The notes: generated by a model from the sequence alone, not told the origin. Numbered from the stretch's first letter, positions 35,907 through 45,657 are shown. The stretch: 64,000 bases of DNA from Bacillota bacterium (GCA_023390815.1 JAEWCC010000049.1:118925-182924); one strand, 5' to 3'. Numbers and translations are program-made.

Positions 35907-36113
35907 TTATTTTTCTTTGTGCCTGACCCGGGGGACCAGCATGATACACCATAGCCCTGCAAGGCCAACCAGCGCGTATATGATTCTTGAAATAACGGCA
36001 GACTGCCCACCGAATATTGCAGCGACTAAATCAAACTGGAAAAAACCGATCAAGCCCCAGTTGATGGCACCGATGATCACCAGTATCATTGCAACGATAT
36101 TCAGAAAAATCAA
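35907..36113 (-). CDS. DUF378 family membrane protein
   Basis: A 68-residue protein with two membrane helices and the family core IGAINWGLIGFFQFDLVAAIFG followed by SRIIYALVGLAGLW. DUF378 proteins are widespread small membrane proteins of unknown role. AAGGAG precedes the ATG. It stands alone on the minus strand between a terminator and the dipeptidase operon. Confidence 0.88.
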   Translation of the reverse strand: MIFLNIVAMILVIIGAINWGLIGFFQFDLVAAIFGGQSAVISRIIYALVGLAGLWCIMLVPRVRHKEK

Positions 36114-36160
36114 CTCCTTTCGACTTTATTATTCACAAATCGCAAAGGAGTTATTTGTTC

Positions 36161-36412
36161 CTACTGTTTTTTCCGCTTTGTAATTATTTCAATCTCCATC
36201 GTGTCGAAATGAACGGAGTCTACAAAGTCGTCGGGGTAGAATACCGTGCGATAAAAGCGCTCCATTTCATTTTTGTGCTTTTCGTAAACCATGGGTTTGG
36301 ATAGATCGAGCGCGTTACATGCGGAAACAAGCGCCGCGGGAAAATCCGCGGCGTCCACCGTAATATGTTGTATTATTACGTCTTCTTTTTTCAGCTTAAT
36401 CCAGAACTTCAT
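36161..36412 (-). CDS. Small conserved-looking protein of unknown function
   Basis: An 83-residue soluble protein (KFWIKLKKEDVIIQHITVD at the start, EIEIITKRKK near the end) with mixed alpha/beta composition. Its ATG overlaps the dipeptidase stop (ATGA), so it is cotranslated with pepV. No family is recognised. Coupling to pepV supports it being a real gene. Confidence 0.65.
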   Translation of the reverse strand: MKFWIKLKKEDVIIQHITVDAADFPAALVSACNALDLSKPMVYEKHKNEMERFYRTVFYPDDFVDSVHFDTMEIEIITKRKKQ

Positions 36413-37800
36413 GCCTTGCGTCCGCAGAGGCGCACGATGGCGTCCGCGATGATCTGCGCGTTCTTAATGAGCGAATCGATCTCGATATATTCATCGGGGC
36501 CATGCTCTACCATCGGCTGTCCCGGGAAAAGCGGGCCAAACGTCACCGCGTTGTCGAATGCACGCGCGTAGGTCGCGCCGCCGATTGCGATGCAGTATGG
36601 CTCCTCGCCCGTATTGTCCTTATACACCTGCATGAGTGTCTGAATGAGCTCGCTGTCCTCCGGAACAAAGAGCGAACGGATTGCGTGAATGCACCGGTAT
36701 TCAAACATGCCCAGGTGCTCTTTGATCTTCGCGTCCACGGCCTCACGCGTAAACGTCACGGGGTAGCGTATATCCAGACCAACCTTCATCACGCCGTCGC
36801 GAAGCTTGAGCATACCGAGGTTAAGCGTAAGCTCGCCGGAAGGTTCATCGGATACATTCAGCCCCATGTTCTCGCCGTGCAGTGTGGTGCCGATCTTCTC
36901 CATGAGGGTGTAGATGGCGCTTTCCGCAGCGCCCGAGGCGAGCGGCAGGGTATTCAGGTACTGCAGCAGTGATGCCGCCGCGTTGATTCCCTGATGAGGC
37001 CTGGAGCCATGGGAGCTCTTTCCGGCTGCCAAGATACGCACGCACCCTTCCTCGTCCTTCTCACAGGTCAGCGTTGCACCGATGGGGCAGGCGTAAGATG
37101 CGATACTCTTCTGAATAATATCGAACGGCGCGCGAATTACGCATGAAGCGCGGTTAGGCACGACGTTGACGCTGGTGCCCGCGGTAAACGTGCGCAGCGC
37201 TACGCCTTCTGCCTGGGTGGGCGGGCAGTTGAGCGAAAGCTCGATATGCAGCACACCCTTTTCCACGTTGATGATCGGATATTCGCCGTCAGGCGAAAAC
37301 GCGATATCAGGAATCCGCTCGTGTGCTTTGTAATAGTCCATGTCCGTCCAGGTGGTTTCCTCGTCCGCGCCAAAAATGAGACGGACCTTTTTACCCAACT
37401 GAATGCAATTGTCGCTGAGCGCCTTGATCGCGTACAGCGCTGCCACGGCAGGGCCTTTGTTGTCGATTGCGCCGCGCCCGTAAAGGCGTCCGTCTTTCTC
37501 GATCCCCTCGAAAGCGGGCATCGTCCACTCCTCACCCTTGGGGACCACGTCGACATGGGTAAGGATACCCAGCATCTCGTCACCATCGCCATAATCCACG
37601 TACGCGAGATGCCCAAAGGCATTCACACAGTCGAGGTCCATGCGTTCCGCCGTGCTCTGTGCGTACATCAGGGCGTCGAATATCCCTTTTCCGTACGGCA
37701 TATTGGGCAGCGCCGCACTCTTGACGCTCTCAATGCGGATGAAGCCCTTGAGAGTTTCGATCATTTCCTTTTTATAAGGTTCCATTGAAAAATCAAGCAT
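36409..37800 (-). CDS. pepV: M20 dipeptidase, PepV type
   Basis: A 463-residue zinc dipeptidase. Catalytic regions are GILTHVDVVPKGEEW (metal histidine and aspartate), YGRGAIDNKGPAVAALYA, FGADEETTW (catalytic glutamates) and a late GGATYARAF; an inserted lid domain of about 150 residues is typical of PepV. It cleaves dipeptides, including beta-Ala and D-amino-acid types in some homologues. GAGGTGAGACG precedes the ATG. Confidence 0.93.
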   Translation of the reverse strand: MLDFSMEPYKKEMIETLKGFIRIESVKSAALPNMPYGKGIFDALMYAQSTAERMDLDCVNAFGHLAYVDYGDGDEMLGILTHVDVVPKGEEWTMPAFEGIEKDGRLYGRGAIDNKGPAVAALYAIKALSDNCIQLGKKVRLIFGADEETTWTDMDYYKAHERIPDIAFSPDGEYPIINVEKGVLHIELSLNCPPTQAEGVALRTFTAGTSVNVVPNRASCVIRAPFDIIQKSIASYACPIGATLTCEKDEEGCVRILAAGKSSHGSRPHQGINAAASLLQYLNTLPLASGAAESAIYTLMEKIGTTLHGENMGLNVSDEPSGELTLNLGMLKLRDGVMKVGLDIRYPVTFTREAVDAKIKEHLGMFEYRCIHAIRSLFVPEDSELIQTLMQVYKDNTGEEPYCIAIGGATYARAFDNAVTFGPLFPGQPMVEHGPDEYIEIDSLIKNAQIIADAIVRLCGRKA

Positions 37801-37818
37801 CGTCTCACCTCTAATAGA

Positions 37819-38622
37819 TTACCAGTTGATTAAATGCAGCAAATACTGATCAGCCAGCAGGAATAAACCCAGCGCTGCAACATAGATTGCAAAACCCCAC
37901 AGCCGTTTCTTCGATATCAGCGCGAGCATGAACCGGATCGCGATATAGCCCGTAATCGCGGCGCAGATCGTACCGACGATCAGCGGCGCCCATTGTATCG
38001 TGAAGTCTCCGGTTTTTACCACGTCGTATCCCTGAAACAGCACAGCGCCGATGATAGCGGGGCCGGACATTAAAAACGCGAACCGGGCCACCTTTTGACG
38101 CTCCACGCCGCAGGCGAGCCCGCCCGCAATGGTGGAACCGGAGCGCGATATGCCGGGCAATATGGCAATCGCCTGCATCACGCCCATCAGCGTAGCACTT
38201 CCCGCGCTCAGATCCCGTCGGTTGCCCACACGCTTGGCGATGAGCTCACACACGATGAGGATCAGTGCGGTGAAAAGGAATTCGTACGCCAGAAACTGCC
38301 CGCCAAACGCCTCCTCGATAAAGTCCTTGAACAGCAGCGTGAAGATCACGGCGGGGATCGTAGCAATGATCAAATAGAGCAGCGTATTAAACGGCTTTTT
38401 GAACAGCCCGAGGATATCCTTCCATAAGGCGATTGCAACAGCCAGCAGGGTGCCGAGATGCAGCATGGTGTCAAAGAACAAAAGCCACGGATCCGACGCG
38501 CCCTCCAGCGCTGCAACGCCGAAAATTTTCTGCACCAGTACGAGGTGCCCGCTGCTTGATACAGGCAGAAACTCCGTAAGCCCCTGCACGATGCCAAGCG
38601 CAATCGCTTCCAAAATGCCCAT
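37819..38622 (-). CDS. uppP: Undecaprenyl-diphosphatase UppP/BacA
   Basis: A 267-residue membrane enzyme with about eight helices. Both catalytic motifs are present: GLTEFLPVSSSGH near residues 15-27 and GISRSGSTIAGG. It recycles undecaprenyl pyrophosphate to the monophosphate lipid carrier, and its overexpression gives bacitracin resistance. AAAGGA lies upstream of ATG 38622. It ends 18 bp before pepV. Confidence 0.95.
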   Translation of the reverse strand: MGILEAIALGIVQGLTEFLPVSSSGHLVLVQKIFGVAALEGASDPWLLFFDTMLHLGTLLAVAIALWKDILGLFKKPFNTLLYLIIATIPAVIFTLLFKDFIEEAFGGQFLAYEFLFTALILIVCELIAKRVGNRRDLSAGSATLMGVMQAIAILPGISRSGSTIAGGLACGVERQKVARFAFLMSGPAIIGAVLFQGYDVVKTGDFTIQWAPLIVGTICAAITGYIAIRFMLALISKKRLWGFAIYVAALGLFLLADQYLLHLINW

Positions 38623-38804
38623 GGTATTATCCTTTCAAAATTAGTGCGATGTTATTATATCAGCAATGCGATTTTTTGCAAATAAAATGGCTGTTAAATC
38701 TTACTGGCAACGGAAAAAATCATTCTTCGCGAAATTCCTGTTTTTGTTGACTTTGCCGCGCCTGGGGGAGTAAAATAACAGAAATTATAAGGGAGCGTCG
38801 CAAC

Positions 38805-39869
38805 ATGAAACTGGAAATCATCAAAACGCAACAGCCCAAACAAAAGCCGCAGGACGAGACGAAGCTGGGGTTCGGGCGTATATTTACCGATCATATGCTG
38901 ACGATCGAATATCGCAGGGGCGAAGGCTGGCACAACGCACAGATCCGCCCGTTCGAGAACCTTTCGCTCTCGCCCGCGTGCTCTGTTTTGCACTACAGTC
39001 AGACAATATTCGAAGGCCTCAAGGCCTATCATACCGATAAAGGCGTCAACCTGTTCCGCCCGTGGGATAACTTTAAGCGCATGAATATTTCGGCCCGCCG
39101 CATGTGCATGCCGGATCTCGAAGAGGCATTCGTGCTGGACTCACTCTATGAGCTCATCCGTATCGAACAGGATTGGATACCCAGGGCGGAAGGGACATCG
39201 CTCTATATACGCCCGACCTACATCGCCACCGACCCGTTCGTGGGCGTCAAGGAAGGCGACGAGTATCTGTTCTATATCATCCTTTCGCCCGTGGGCGCGT
39301 ACTACGCTTCGGGCCTTGCACCGGTCGATATTTACGTGGAAGACCAGTATGTGCGCTCTGTCGTGGGAGGCACAGGCGCTGCCAAGACGGGCGGCAACTA
39401 TGCGGCGAGCCTCATTGCGGGCAAGTACGCGCATGACAAGGGCTTTTCGCAGGTGCTTTGGCTGGACGGCTGCGAAAAGAAGTATGTTGAGGAAGTCGGC
39501 TCGATGAACATGTTCTTCAAGATTCGCGGCGAGCTTTACACCGCGCCGCTGACCGGCAGCATCCTCGCGGGCATCACGCGCGATTCGATCATCCGCCTTG
39601 CGAAAGAGGTATACGGCGTACCGGTGCACGAGGAACGCATCGCCATTGCGGACATCTTTAAGGAGAACGAAACGGGCGGCCTCGAGGAAGCGTTCGGCAC
39701 GGGTACTGCCGCAGTGGTCAGCCCGGTAGGCGGCATGACTTGGGAAGACAAGAACATTAAAATTTCCGGCGGCCAGATGGGCGAACTCACAAGCAAGCTC
39801 TACAACAAGCTGACCGGTATCCAGTATGGACGTGAGAAAGACGACTTCGGCTGGGTCAAAACCCTGTAA
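38805..39869 (+). CDS. ilvE: Branched-chain amino-acid aminotransferase
   Basis: A 354-residue class-IV (fold type IV) PLP enzyme of the eukaryote-like BCAT2 group. Recognisable parts are IFEGLKAYHT, RPTYIATDPFVGV, TGGNYAASLIAG, WLDGCEKKYVEEVGSMN (with the PLP lysine) and TGTAAVVSPVG. It transaminates leucine, isoleucine and valine. GGGAG precedes ATG 38805 and a strong terminator follows. Confidence 0.95.
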   Translation: MKLEIIKTQQPKQKPQDETKLGFGRIFTDHMLTIEYRRGEGWHNAQIRPFENLSLSPACSVLHYSQTIFEGLKAYHTDKGVNLFRPWDNFKRMNISARRMCMPDLEEAFVLDSLYELIRIEQDWIPRAEGTSLYIRPTYIATDPFVGVKEGDEYLFYIILSPVGAYYASGLAPVDIYVEDQYVRSVVGGTGAAKTGGNYAASLIAGKYAHDKGFSQVLWLDGCEKKYVEEVGSMNMFFKIRGELYTAPLTGSILAGITRDSIIRLAKEVYGVPVHEERIAIADIFKENETGGLEEAFGTGTAAVVSPVGGMTWEDKNIKISGGQMGELTSKLYNKLTGIQYGREKDDFGWVKTL

Positions 39870-39885
39870 TCCAGATTGAAAGCGA

Positions 39886-39913
39886 AACGGCCCGCATGCG
39901 CGGGCCGTTTTTT
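39886..39913 (+). terminator. Rho-independent terminator of ilvE
   Basis: AACGGCCCGC (39886-39895) and GCGGGCCGTT (39900-39909) with a four-base loop and a following T run. It is 16 bp past the ilvE stop. Confidence 0.92.
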
Positions 39914-40142
39914 GTATGGGTTTTAGTATGAAAATTGCCAGGCTTGCTGGTGTCTGCTTGTCAAGAACCGCTTATAATAGCCTCTCAGATAATCATCATG
40001 GGCGCTTTCATAGGGGTGTTTTGTTACCTGTGGTCTGAGGCTCCACTGCAAGGGGAGCTCCCGGCAATCAACATTGATTGCTAGGGTGAGGGGTTTGAGT
40101 ACAAAAACCCCATGTCCGTCCGCTTGGCAGGGGAGGCGCGCC

Positions 40143-43100
40143 TCAATGTGCGGACGTAAACGCCTCGATGCGCGCCTGCAGCTGCGCGTCGGACAGGCCG
40201 AACGCCTCCGCAAGCTGGGCCATCACGATATCGCGACGCTTGATCAGCGCTTCGCGCATACCTTGGGTCTGCTCAAGCCAGGCATCCATATCCTCGTGCG
40301 TGTGCCACTTCGCGATTTGCCGCAGCATCTCGGGATTCATCTGCTCCACCGTCGCGTCGAACAATGCTAGCATCCTGTCCGTATCAAAGTTGGTATAAGC
40401 CAGCTCGATAAAGCGATCGATAAACGCTTCGCGCCACGCCTTATTCTGCTTCAGGCCATAGAATATGTCCATGTTCGTAACGGTGGCGTTGACGGCCGTT
40501 GCGCCCTCCTTGCTGAAATAGCGCGTAAACGTCTGACGGGTGTAGTCGTTAAAGCGCAGGCACCAGTCCAGGTCGAACAGCAGCGGCTGCCAGCGTACTG
40601 AATTGTCCTTTGCGCGCCAAAACCGCTGGTTGATCACATCGCCGTTTCCAAAGAACGTGTTGATGACCAGGTAATCCATGCATGCGTCGGTGTCCACATG
40701 TTTCGCGAACTCCGCGAATACCGCGTCGTCCGCCAGATTCCAGGTTCTTGCGTATTCGCGCACCGTGAGGTAATCGTCGGCGCTGCCCTCCATCACGGTC
40801 TTGTTGCGGTCAATCATATCCATATCTTCGTTCTTCAGGCCGAAGTATGACTCGAAATAACCTTCTTCCTGCTCCTCGGTCAGGTCATAAAAACCCCAGT
40901 ATACGCCATTCACATAGACAGCCACGATACGCGTACGGATGGTGGCGACGTTGAGGCCCTCCGCGAGCTTATGAACAAACGAGTCGCGCAGCCTGGAGCG
41001 AATGCGGTCTTCTCCGCTGTTGCGCAGCGTAATCTCCCGGAAGCTGGTGACATCACCGGTTTCAAAGAAAGGATAAGTGATTTCGTTTCGCCCGTACTGT
41101 TCGCGCATCTTGAGTGTAACGGAATTCTGTCCCAGGTCGAGCGAGCTGCGCCCCTTGGGCTTTATGCCCGCGGTGAAAGATACGCCGAGCGTACCGTCTG
41201 TTTCATAATATTCCACATTCCCGCCGTACATGGGCTTGTAGTTGCGGTTGGCTTGATGGAATATGATATCAATTTCTGAAGGTTCGCCCGAAAGACAGAA
41301 TACCGGTACCGTATGCGGCTCTTCAAACAAGTAGGTTTCGGTGGTCGCTTCGGAGGGTAAAAGGCCCGCTTCAAAGGCGACCGCGCGCACGACGGTATTC
41401 CGGCTGATCGTGATCGGCGCGGTGTATCGCTTGTCGGTTTTGTCGGGCTTTGAACCATCGAGCGTATAGTATATATCGGCATCCGGTACCGGCGCAGAAA
41501 TCGTCAGCGTAAACGCCTCGGTGTGATAAAGCCCGGTTTCGGAAAGCAGCGGTGCAGAAGCGTACCCCATACACGTCCGGCTGGAGTTCTGTGCCCCCGG
41601 CGTGGGCTCTTCAAAGAACACACGCGTCAGCGCCGCGTCCCCCTGGGCGCGGCCGCTGGTTACTCCCACGCGCAAGTTACCCGTCTCCATGAAGTCTATC
41701 ACTGCGCCGGACGCGTTTGTCAGCGTTAACGTCTCGCCCGTAATTGAGATGGCGAACGGCACGTCGTCGTCATCTGCGTCATCATCGACCGCGTCATCGT
41801 CTGAATCGCCATCCAATTCGATCACCTTGTAACCGTTCGCTCCGACGGTGAGCGAGGAAATGCGCCATTTCTTAAGGTTGCCCGCATCATCCGACAAATA
41901 CCAGCCTGACAGATCCATGGACTTATCCGAGCTGTTATACAGCTCAACCCAGTCCTCGTCGGCACTGGCCGCACATACCTCGCTGATATAAACCCCTTTT
42001 GTTCGGCTTTCCAGTGCGGCGGAAATCGTCGGGAAACTTTCCGCGTTGGCAGAACCGGGAGAGGGGCAGGCGTAATAGCAGCTCTCGCCGTTTTCTGTCC
42101 GTCCGACAGAAACGCCGTCTGCCTGTTCTGCGGGCAGGACAAAGGTATCGGTTCTCATGGAGTTAAGTTCAGTCAGGTAAAGCGTACTTTCATCTTCGGC
42201 AATGCGAAACGGAGCGCGCAGCTCACCGGGTGTTCCCGTTTTGCCGCAGAGGAGCGCAACTGAGTAGCCGTCCGGTTCCAGCGTAATATCTGGGAACGGC
42301 CATTTGAGAGGATCGTTCGCGTCGTCCGAAACATAGTATCCCGATAATGAGACGGGCTGAGCGGACGTATTATGTACCTCAATCCATGCGCAGCGTTCGT
42401 GTTCCGGATCGGCGATGCTGTACATATTGGAGACCAGAACTTCGTTGATGTGTACCGGATCGGTGCTATCCATCGCTGCGCGGCCTTTGAGCGTAAATAT
42501 ATCTTCGCTGTTGGCAGCTCCGGGTGTGGGCGTTTTTGTGTAGGTATCTGCCGCAACCACGGCGATATCGCAGCCGGGGTATATTGCCCAGGCAAGGCTG
42601 CTGCGCAGCGTCCCGGTGACATCAAACAGGTATGCGCCGCGGTCTTCCGAACCGAAGTTCAGCGGTGCGGACAAGACATTCTGTGCGCCTGACGCATAAA
42701 CGAGTGCGTATTGTCCCGCCTCCAGTATGGATTTGGGGAGCTGAACCGGGCTGACGTTCTGTTCGTTGCCCGCAACAAAAAACATATCCAGAGACAATTC
42801 CGAGCGGCCTGCATTGTAAAGCTCAATCCATGCGCTGCCCGAAGAAGGGTGGGGCATCACCTCGGTGACAACGAGGTCTGCCGATTGTGTCCGCGTCTCG
42901 TAGTACCGCATGTTCTCGATCTGCGTCTCGTTGGCGGCTGCCGGCGTAGGATGCAGGCAATAACCAAAACTGCCGCTGCCCCGCCGCGCGTAGGAAACGT
43001 CTGTAAACAGCGAAGGAACGCTGATATATTCGAGGACTTCTCCGTCCGGGGAAAACAGATAGAGCTTTTCTCCGTCGCTAGAAAGGGAAAAGCCCGTGCT

Positions 43101-43508
43101 TGCGGCGCCGCTGCCTGTCTCGGCGTATACGGTTGTATATCCGTTTGCGGGTACGGTGATATCGCCTAAGGTGTGCCGCTCGCCGTCGAAGCTTGTCCCA
43201 ATGGAGTATCCGCTGAGACTCACATTGCTGTCCGAACGGTTATAAAGCTCAATCCAGTCCGGCGAACTGCCATTAGGCCCGGCCAGAGAAACGCAATTGC
43301 TGGATACGATTTCGGTGATGAGAATATCGCCCGAGATCGAAGCCCCGCTGGCACCGCTTGTAAACAGGCAGCATGCCGTAACCAGTACAGCGGCCAAACA
43401 CACGGCGATTGAAATATGCCGGATGTACTTTCGGGGAAACTCGCCTTGGGCACGCATTGAGTATCCGCTTCTTTTGGGTTGGGCTGCCGGGAAAACCGTT
43501 CGTCTCAT
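40143..43508 (-). CDS. Large surface protein: lamin-tail repeats, chitobiase-like domain and CotH kinase domain
   Basis: An 1121-residue exported protein. A positively charged start and a hydrophobic segment (ISIAVCLAAVLVTACCLF, about residues 32-50) form a signal peptide or anchor. Four lamin-tail domains follow, each with an ITEIVSSN- or VELYN-like motif, starting near residues 62, 210, 352 and 515. An aspartate-rich tract lies near 575-590. Next is a chitobiase C-terminal-like domain (YYTLDGSKPDKTDKRYT) and a CotH domain (GIKPKGRSSLDLGQN, ITLRNSGEDRIRSRLRDSF, GVYWGFYDLTEEQEEGYF, LFDLDWCLRF). CotH-type proteins are atypical kinases, first known from spore coats. GGAG is 10 bases from ATG 43508. 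Confidence 0.88.
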   Translation of the reverse strand: MRRTVFPAAQPKRSGYSMRAQGEFPRKYIRHISIAVCLAAVLVTACCLFTSGASGASISGDILITEIVSSNCVSLAGPNGSSPDWIELYNRSDSNVSLSGYSIGTSFDGERHTLGDITVPANGYTTVYAETGSGAASTGFSLSSDGEKLYLFSPDGEVLEYISVPSLFTDVSYARRGSGSFGYCLHPTPAAANETQIENMRYYETRTQSADLVVTEVMPHPSSGSAWIELYNAGRSELSLDMFFVAGNEQNVSPVQLPKSILEAGQYALVYASGAQNVLSAPLNFGSEDRGAYLFDVTGTLRSSLAWAIYPGCDIAVVAADTYTKTPTPGAANSEDIFTLKGRAAMDSTDPVHINEVLVSNMYSIADPEHERCAWIEVHNTSAQPVSLSGYYVSDDANDPLKWPFPDITLEPDGYSVALLCGKTGTPGELRAPFRIAEDESTLYLTELNSMRTDTFVLPAEQADGVSVGRTENGESCYYACPSPGSANAESFPTISAALESRTKGVYISEVCAASADEDWVELYNSSDKSMDLSGWYLSDDAGNLKKWRISSLTVGANGYKVIELDGDSDDDAVDDDADDDDVPFAISITGETLTLTNASGAVIDFMETGNLRVGVTSGRAQGDAALTRVFFEEPTPGAQNSSRTCMGYASAPLLSETGLYHTEAFTLTISAPVPDADIYYTLDGSKPDKTDKRYTAPITISRNTVVRAVAFEAGLLPSEATTETYLFEEPHTVPVFCLSGEPSEIDIIFHQANRNYKPMYGGNVEYYETDGTLGVSFTAGIKPKGRSSLDLGQNSVTLKMREQYGRNEITYPFFETGDVTSFREITLRNSGEDRIRSRLRDSFVHKLAEGLNVATIRTRIVAVYVNGVYWGFYDLTEEQEEGYFESYFGLKNEDMDMIDRNKTVMEGSADDYLTVREYARTWNLADDAVFAEFAKHVDTDACMDYLVINTFFGNGDVINQRFWRAKDNSVRWQPLLFDLDWCLRFNDYTRQTFTRYFSKEGATAVNATVTNMDIFYGLKQNKAWREAFIDRFIELAYTNFDTDRMLALFDATVEQMNPEMLRQIAKWHTHEDMDAWLEQTQGMREALIKRRDIVMAQLAEAFGLSDAQLQARIEAFTSAH

Positions 43509-43717
43509 AGGAAGCTATCTCCGAATAATTTGGTCACAGCGGCAACAGGCCCTGATTATAATGTATTTGTTTACCGATATATGCCGTTTTTTGTTATCCC
43601 ATTATACCTTAAGCTTGTGTAAAGTTCATCCCCCAATTTGGGAATTTTTTAAATATATATTCGGTAAACGGATTGCTGATATAGTATAATCGCATCACAG
43701 AGATAAAGGAGAACGGT

Positions 43718-44491
43718 ATGGATTTTAAGGGCAAGACCAGCATTGTTACAGGCGGGGCGAACGGGATTGGACGCTGCATTACGGAGGCGTTTTTAAGCCG
43801 CGGTGCGCATGTGGCGGTAATCGATACGGATGATGTTTCCGGCGGCATGCAGGCGCACAAATATGGTGACAGGCTGTTGTTCGAGCAGGGCGACGTGACG
43901 AGGCAAAGTGATCTCGGATGCTTTGCAGCCAGCGTGCTCGGTACGTTTGGCCATGTGGATTACCTGATCAACAACGCCTGTTTCAGCCGGGGCGGGCTGG
44001 TTTCCGGCTGCGGTTATGAGGGTTTTGAGACGGTGCTGCGTGCGGGCGTGCTTGCGCCGTATTACCTGACTCTGTTGTTTAAGGAGCACTTTGCGCCGGG
44101 CGCTGCCATCGTCAACATCGCCTCGACGCGCGCTTTTCAGTCCCAGCCCGACACGGAGAGCTACACCGCCGCCAAAGGCGGCATCGTCGCGCTTACGCAC
44201 GCGCTGGCGATGAGCCTGGCTGGCAAGGTGCGCGTTAACTCCATCAGCCCCGGTTGGATTGACACGGGTGCGTTTCAGCACGAGGAAAACTACGAACCGC
44301 AGCATTCCGAAGCGGACAGGGCGCAGCATCCTTCCGGCAGGGTCGGTGTGCCGGAGGATATCGCCAATATGGTGTTATTTCTTTGCGGAGAAGAAGCGGG
44401 CTTTATCAACGGGCAGAACATCACGATCGACGGCGGCATGACAAAGCAGATGATCTATCACGGGGACCTCGGATGGGAATACAGGCCGTGA
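43718..44491 (+). CDS. Short-chain dehydrogenase/reductase
   Basis: A 257-residue SDR. The NAD(P) motif is VTGGANGIGR, the NNAC motif is present at LINNACFSRGG, and catalytic residues are serine in NIASTRAF and YTAAKGG (Y-x-x-x-K). It ends with GFINGQNITIDGGMTKQMIY. Substrate unknown; glucose/ribitol-dehydrogenase relatives are common. AAAGGAG precedes ATG 43718. A broken copy of its 3' end lies at 45020. Confidence 0.92.
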   Translation: MDFKGKTSIVTGGANGIGRCITEAFLSRGAHVAVIDTDDVSGGMQAHKYGDRLLFEQGDVTRQSDLGCFAASVLGTFGHVDYLINNACFSRGGLVSGCGYEGFETVLRAGVLAPYYLTLLFKEHFAPGAAIVNIASTRAFQSQPDTESYTAAKGGIVALTHALAMSLAGKVRVNSISPGWIDTGAFQHEENYEPQHSEADRAQHPSGRVGVPEDIANMVLFLCGEEAGFINGQNITIDGGMTKQMIYHGDLGWEYRP

Positions 44492-44492
44492 A

Positions 44493-44981
44493 TTAAAAAA
44501 GGTCGAAGAAAACTTCTTTGAAACGCTTCTTAAAGGCTTTAAGCCCTAAATGAAACCCGATTAACATAATTACATACAGCCATATTAGCATCAACCCGGG
44601 GACAAGGCAGCCGAAACTAAACGACGTTTGGGCAGAGAGTAAAAACGCCCAGATTATTATTAAGAAACTCACCATAACACCCAAAGTTACAATGCTCGCT
44701 TGACTGAATCCGGTGCGTATTAAGATTTCGGACTGGCCGTCAGATTCAACAATTGTACCTTTAAAACTCGGCATAAGTCCGCGTGAATTGTATTCGGGAA
44801 TCGGAGTTATTTCAAAACCGCTATCATTTATGTGTCCAATAAACTTTTTGTTTTTGGTCTTTATGCCGATTTTCAGGACAGGCTCTCCCGGTATGGTATA
44901 GACGCTTAGCGTTTTAAGTATATGCTCCTTGCTTCGCTTGGTATGAAGGACATAGGTTTCGGATGGCCAGAATTTCATCAT
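44493..44981 (-). CDS. Hypothetical two-helix membrane protein
   Basis: A 162-residue protein with an N-terminal soluble half of about 95 residues (beta-rich, IGIKTKNKKFIGHIND) and two membrane helices (SIVTLGVMVSFLIIIWAFLL and LVPGLMLIWLYVIMLIGF) followed by a basic tail. AAGGAG precedes ATG 44981. No family recognised. It is inserted between the SDR gene and a remnant of that gene's 3' end, and its base composition is more AT-rich than its neighbours. Confidence 0.7.
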   Translation of the reverse strand: MMKFWPSETYVLHTKRSKEHILKTLSVYTIPGEPVLKIGIKTKNKKFIGHINDSGFEITPIPEYNSRGLMPSFKGTIVESDGQSEILIRTGFSQASIVTLGVMVSFLIIIWAFLLSAQTSFSFGCLVPGLMLIWLYVIMLIGFHLGLKAFKKRFKEVFFDLF

Positions 44982-45019
44982 TAACTCCTTGCGATCATAG
45001 AAACACTTCTCGTACGAAA

Positions 45020-45103
45020 GCTATGGACGCGGGGTACATCAACGGCCAGAACATCACGATTGATGGCGGCATAAGCAAGCGGATAATCTATTATAGAGAC
45101 TAA
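45020..45103 (+). pseudogene. Remnant of a short-chain dehydrogenase 3' end
   Basis: Translates as AMDAGYINGQNITIDGG then ISKRIIYYRD and a stop, matching the C-terminus of the SDR at 43718 (EAGFINGQNITIDGG, MTKQMIYHGD). No start or upstream SDR sequence is present. It is either a duplicate that was cut by the arrival of the gene at 44493 or the end of a second, lost SDR. Confidence 0.8.
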
Positions 45104-45171
45104 GGGTGGATGTTCACGCCTTAGTCCCAATTGTCGAAATTGAGCAGGCCTTCCCAGTCGACTTCGACTTG

Positions 45172-45657
45172 TTAGACGAATTTTTTGGTGCACAGTTCAT
45201 CATTTACCTTCAAAAATCCATTTTCATATTTTATAGCCCATGGAACCCCCTTCTGACCTTCAGTATCAAAACTCATTTCACCCGTACAAGTCGCTGCATC
45301 ATAATCGTATGTTCCGGAGGTCTGTATACCGGCAAAATCAGATATGAAAGAACCGTCTGTTGAAAAGCTAATGGTTCCCAAGCCCCGGGACTCAAACCAT
45401 AAACCCAAAATTTCATTTTCGGCTGTATCTTGATTAGCTCGTTCCACGATCTCCCCAAATACTGAATACTGCTGTTCAGAGGGTGAGGTGAAAGTCCAGA
45501 TCGTAAACAAGACGACAAATACAGTCAGTGCGATCGAAGCGACAATAACGTCGACGACGAGCCATTTTTTTCTTGCAGGAGCCTTGAGAACGGCACCGCA
45601 TTGGGCGCAGTGCACCGCATTCTCTGTATTGTTCAAACCACAATGAAGACATTGCAT
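45172..45657 (-). CDS. Zinc-ribbon membrane protein with extracellular domain
   Basis: A 161-residue protein: an N-terminal zinc ribbon (CLHCGLNNTENAVHCAQCG, two CxxC pairs), a membrane helix (VVDVIVASIALTVFVVLFTIW, about residues 34-54) and an external domain of about 100 residues with a lipocalin-like pattern (LGLWFESRGLGTISFSTDGSF, TSGTYDYDAATCTG). AGGAGG precedes the ATG. Similar proteins are common and uncharacterised in Clostridia. Confidence 0.78.
   Translation of the reverse strand: MQCLHCGLNNTENAVHCAQCGAVLKAPARKKWLVVDVIVASIALTVFVVLFTIWTFTSPSEQQYSVFGEIVERANQDTAENEILGLWFESRGLGTISFSTDGSFISDFAGIQTSGTYDYDAATCTGEMSFDTEGQKGVPWAIKYENGFLKVNDELCTKKFV

Noticed and set aside
40089..40112. GGGGTTT/AAAAACCCC inverted repeat after the CotH gene as a terminator
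   Set aside because: No T run follows on the minus strand and the stem is short; kept only as a possible weak signal.
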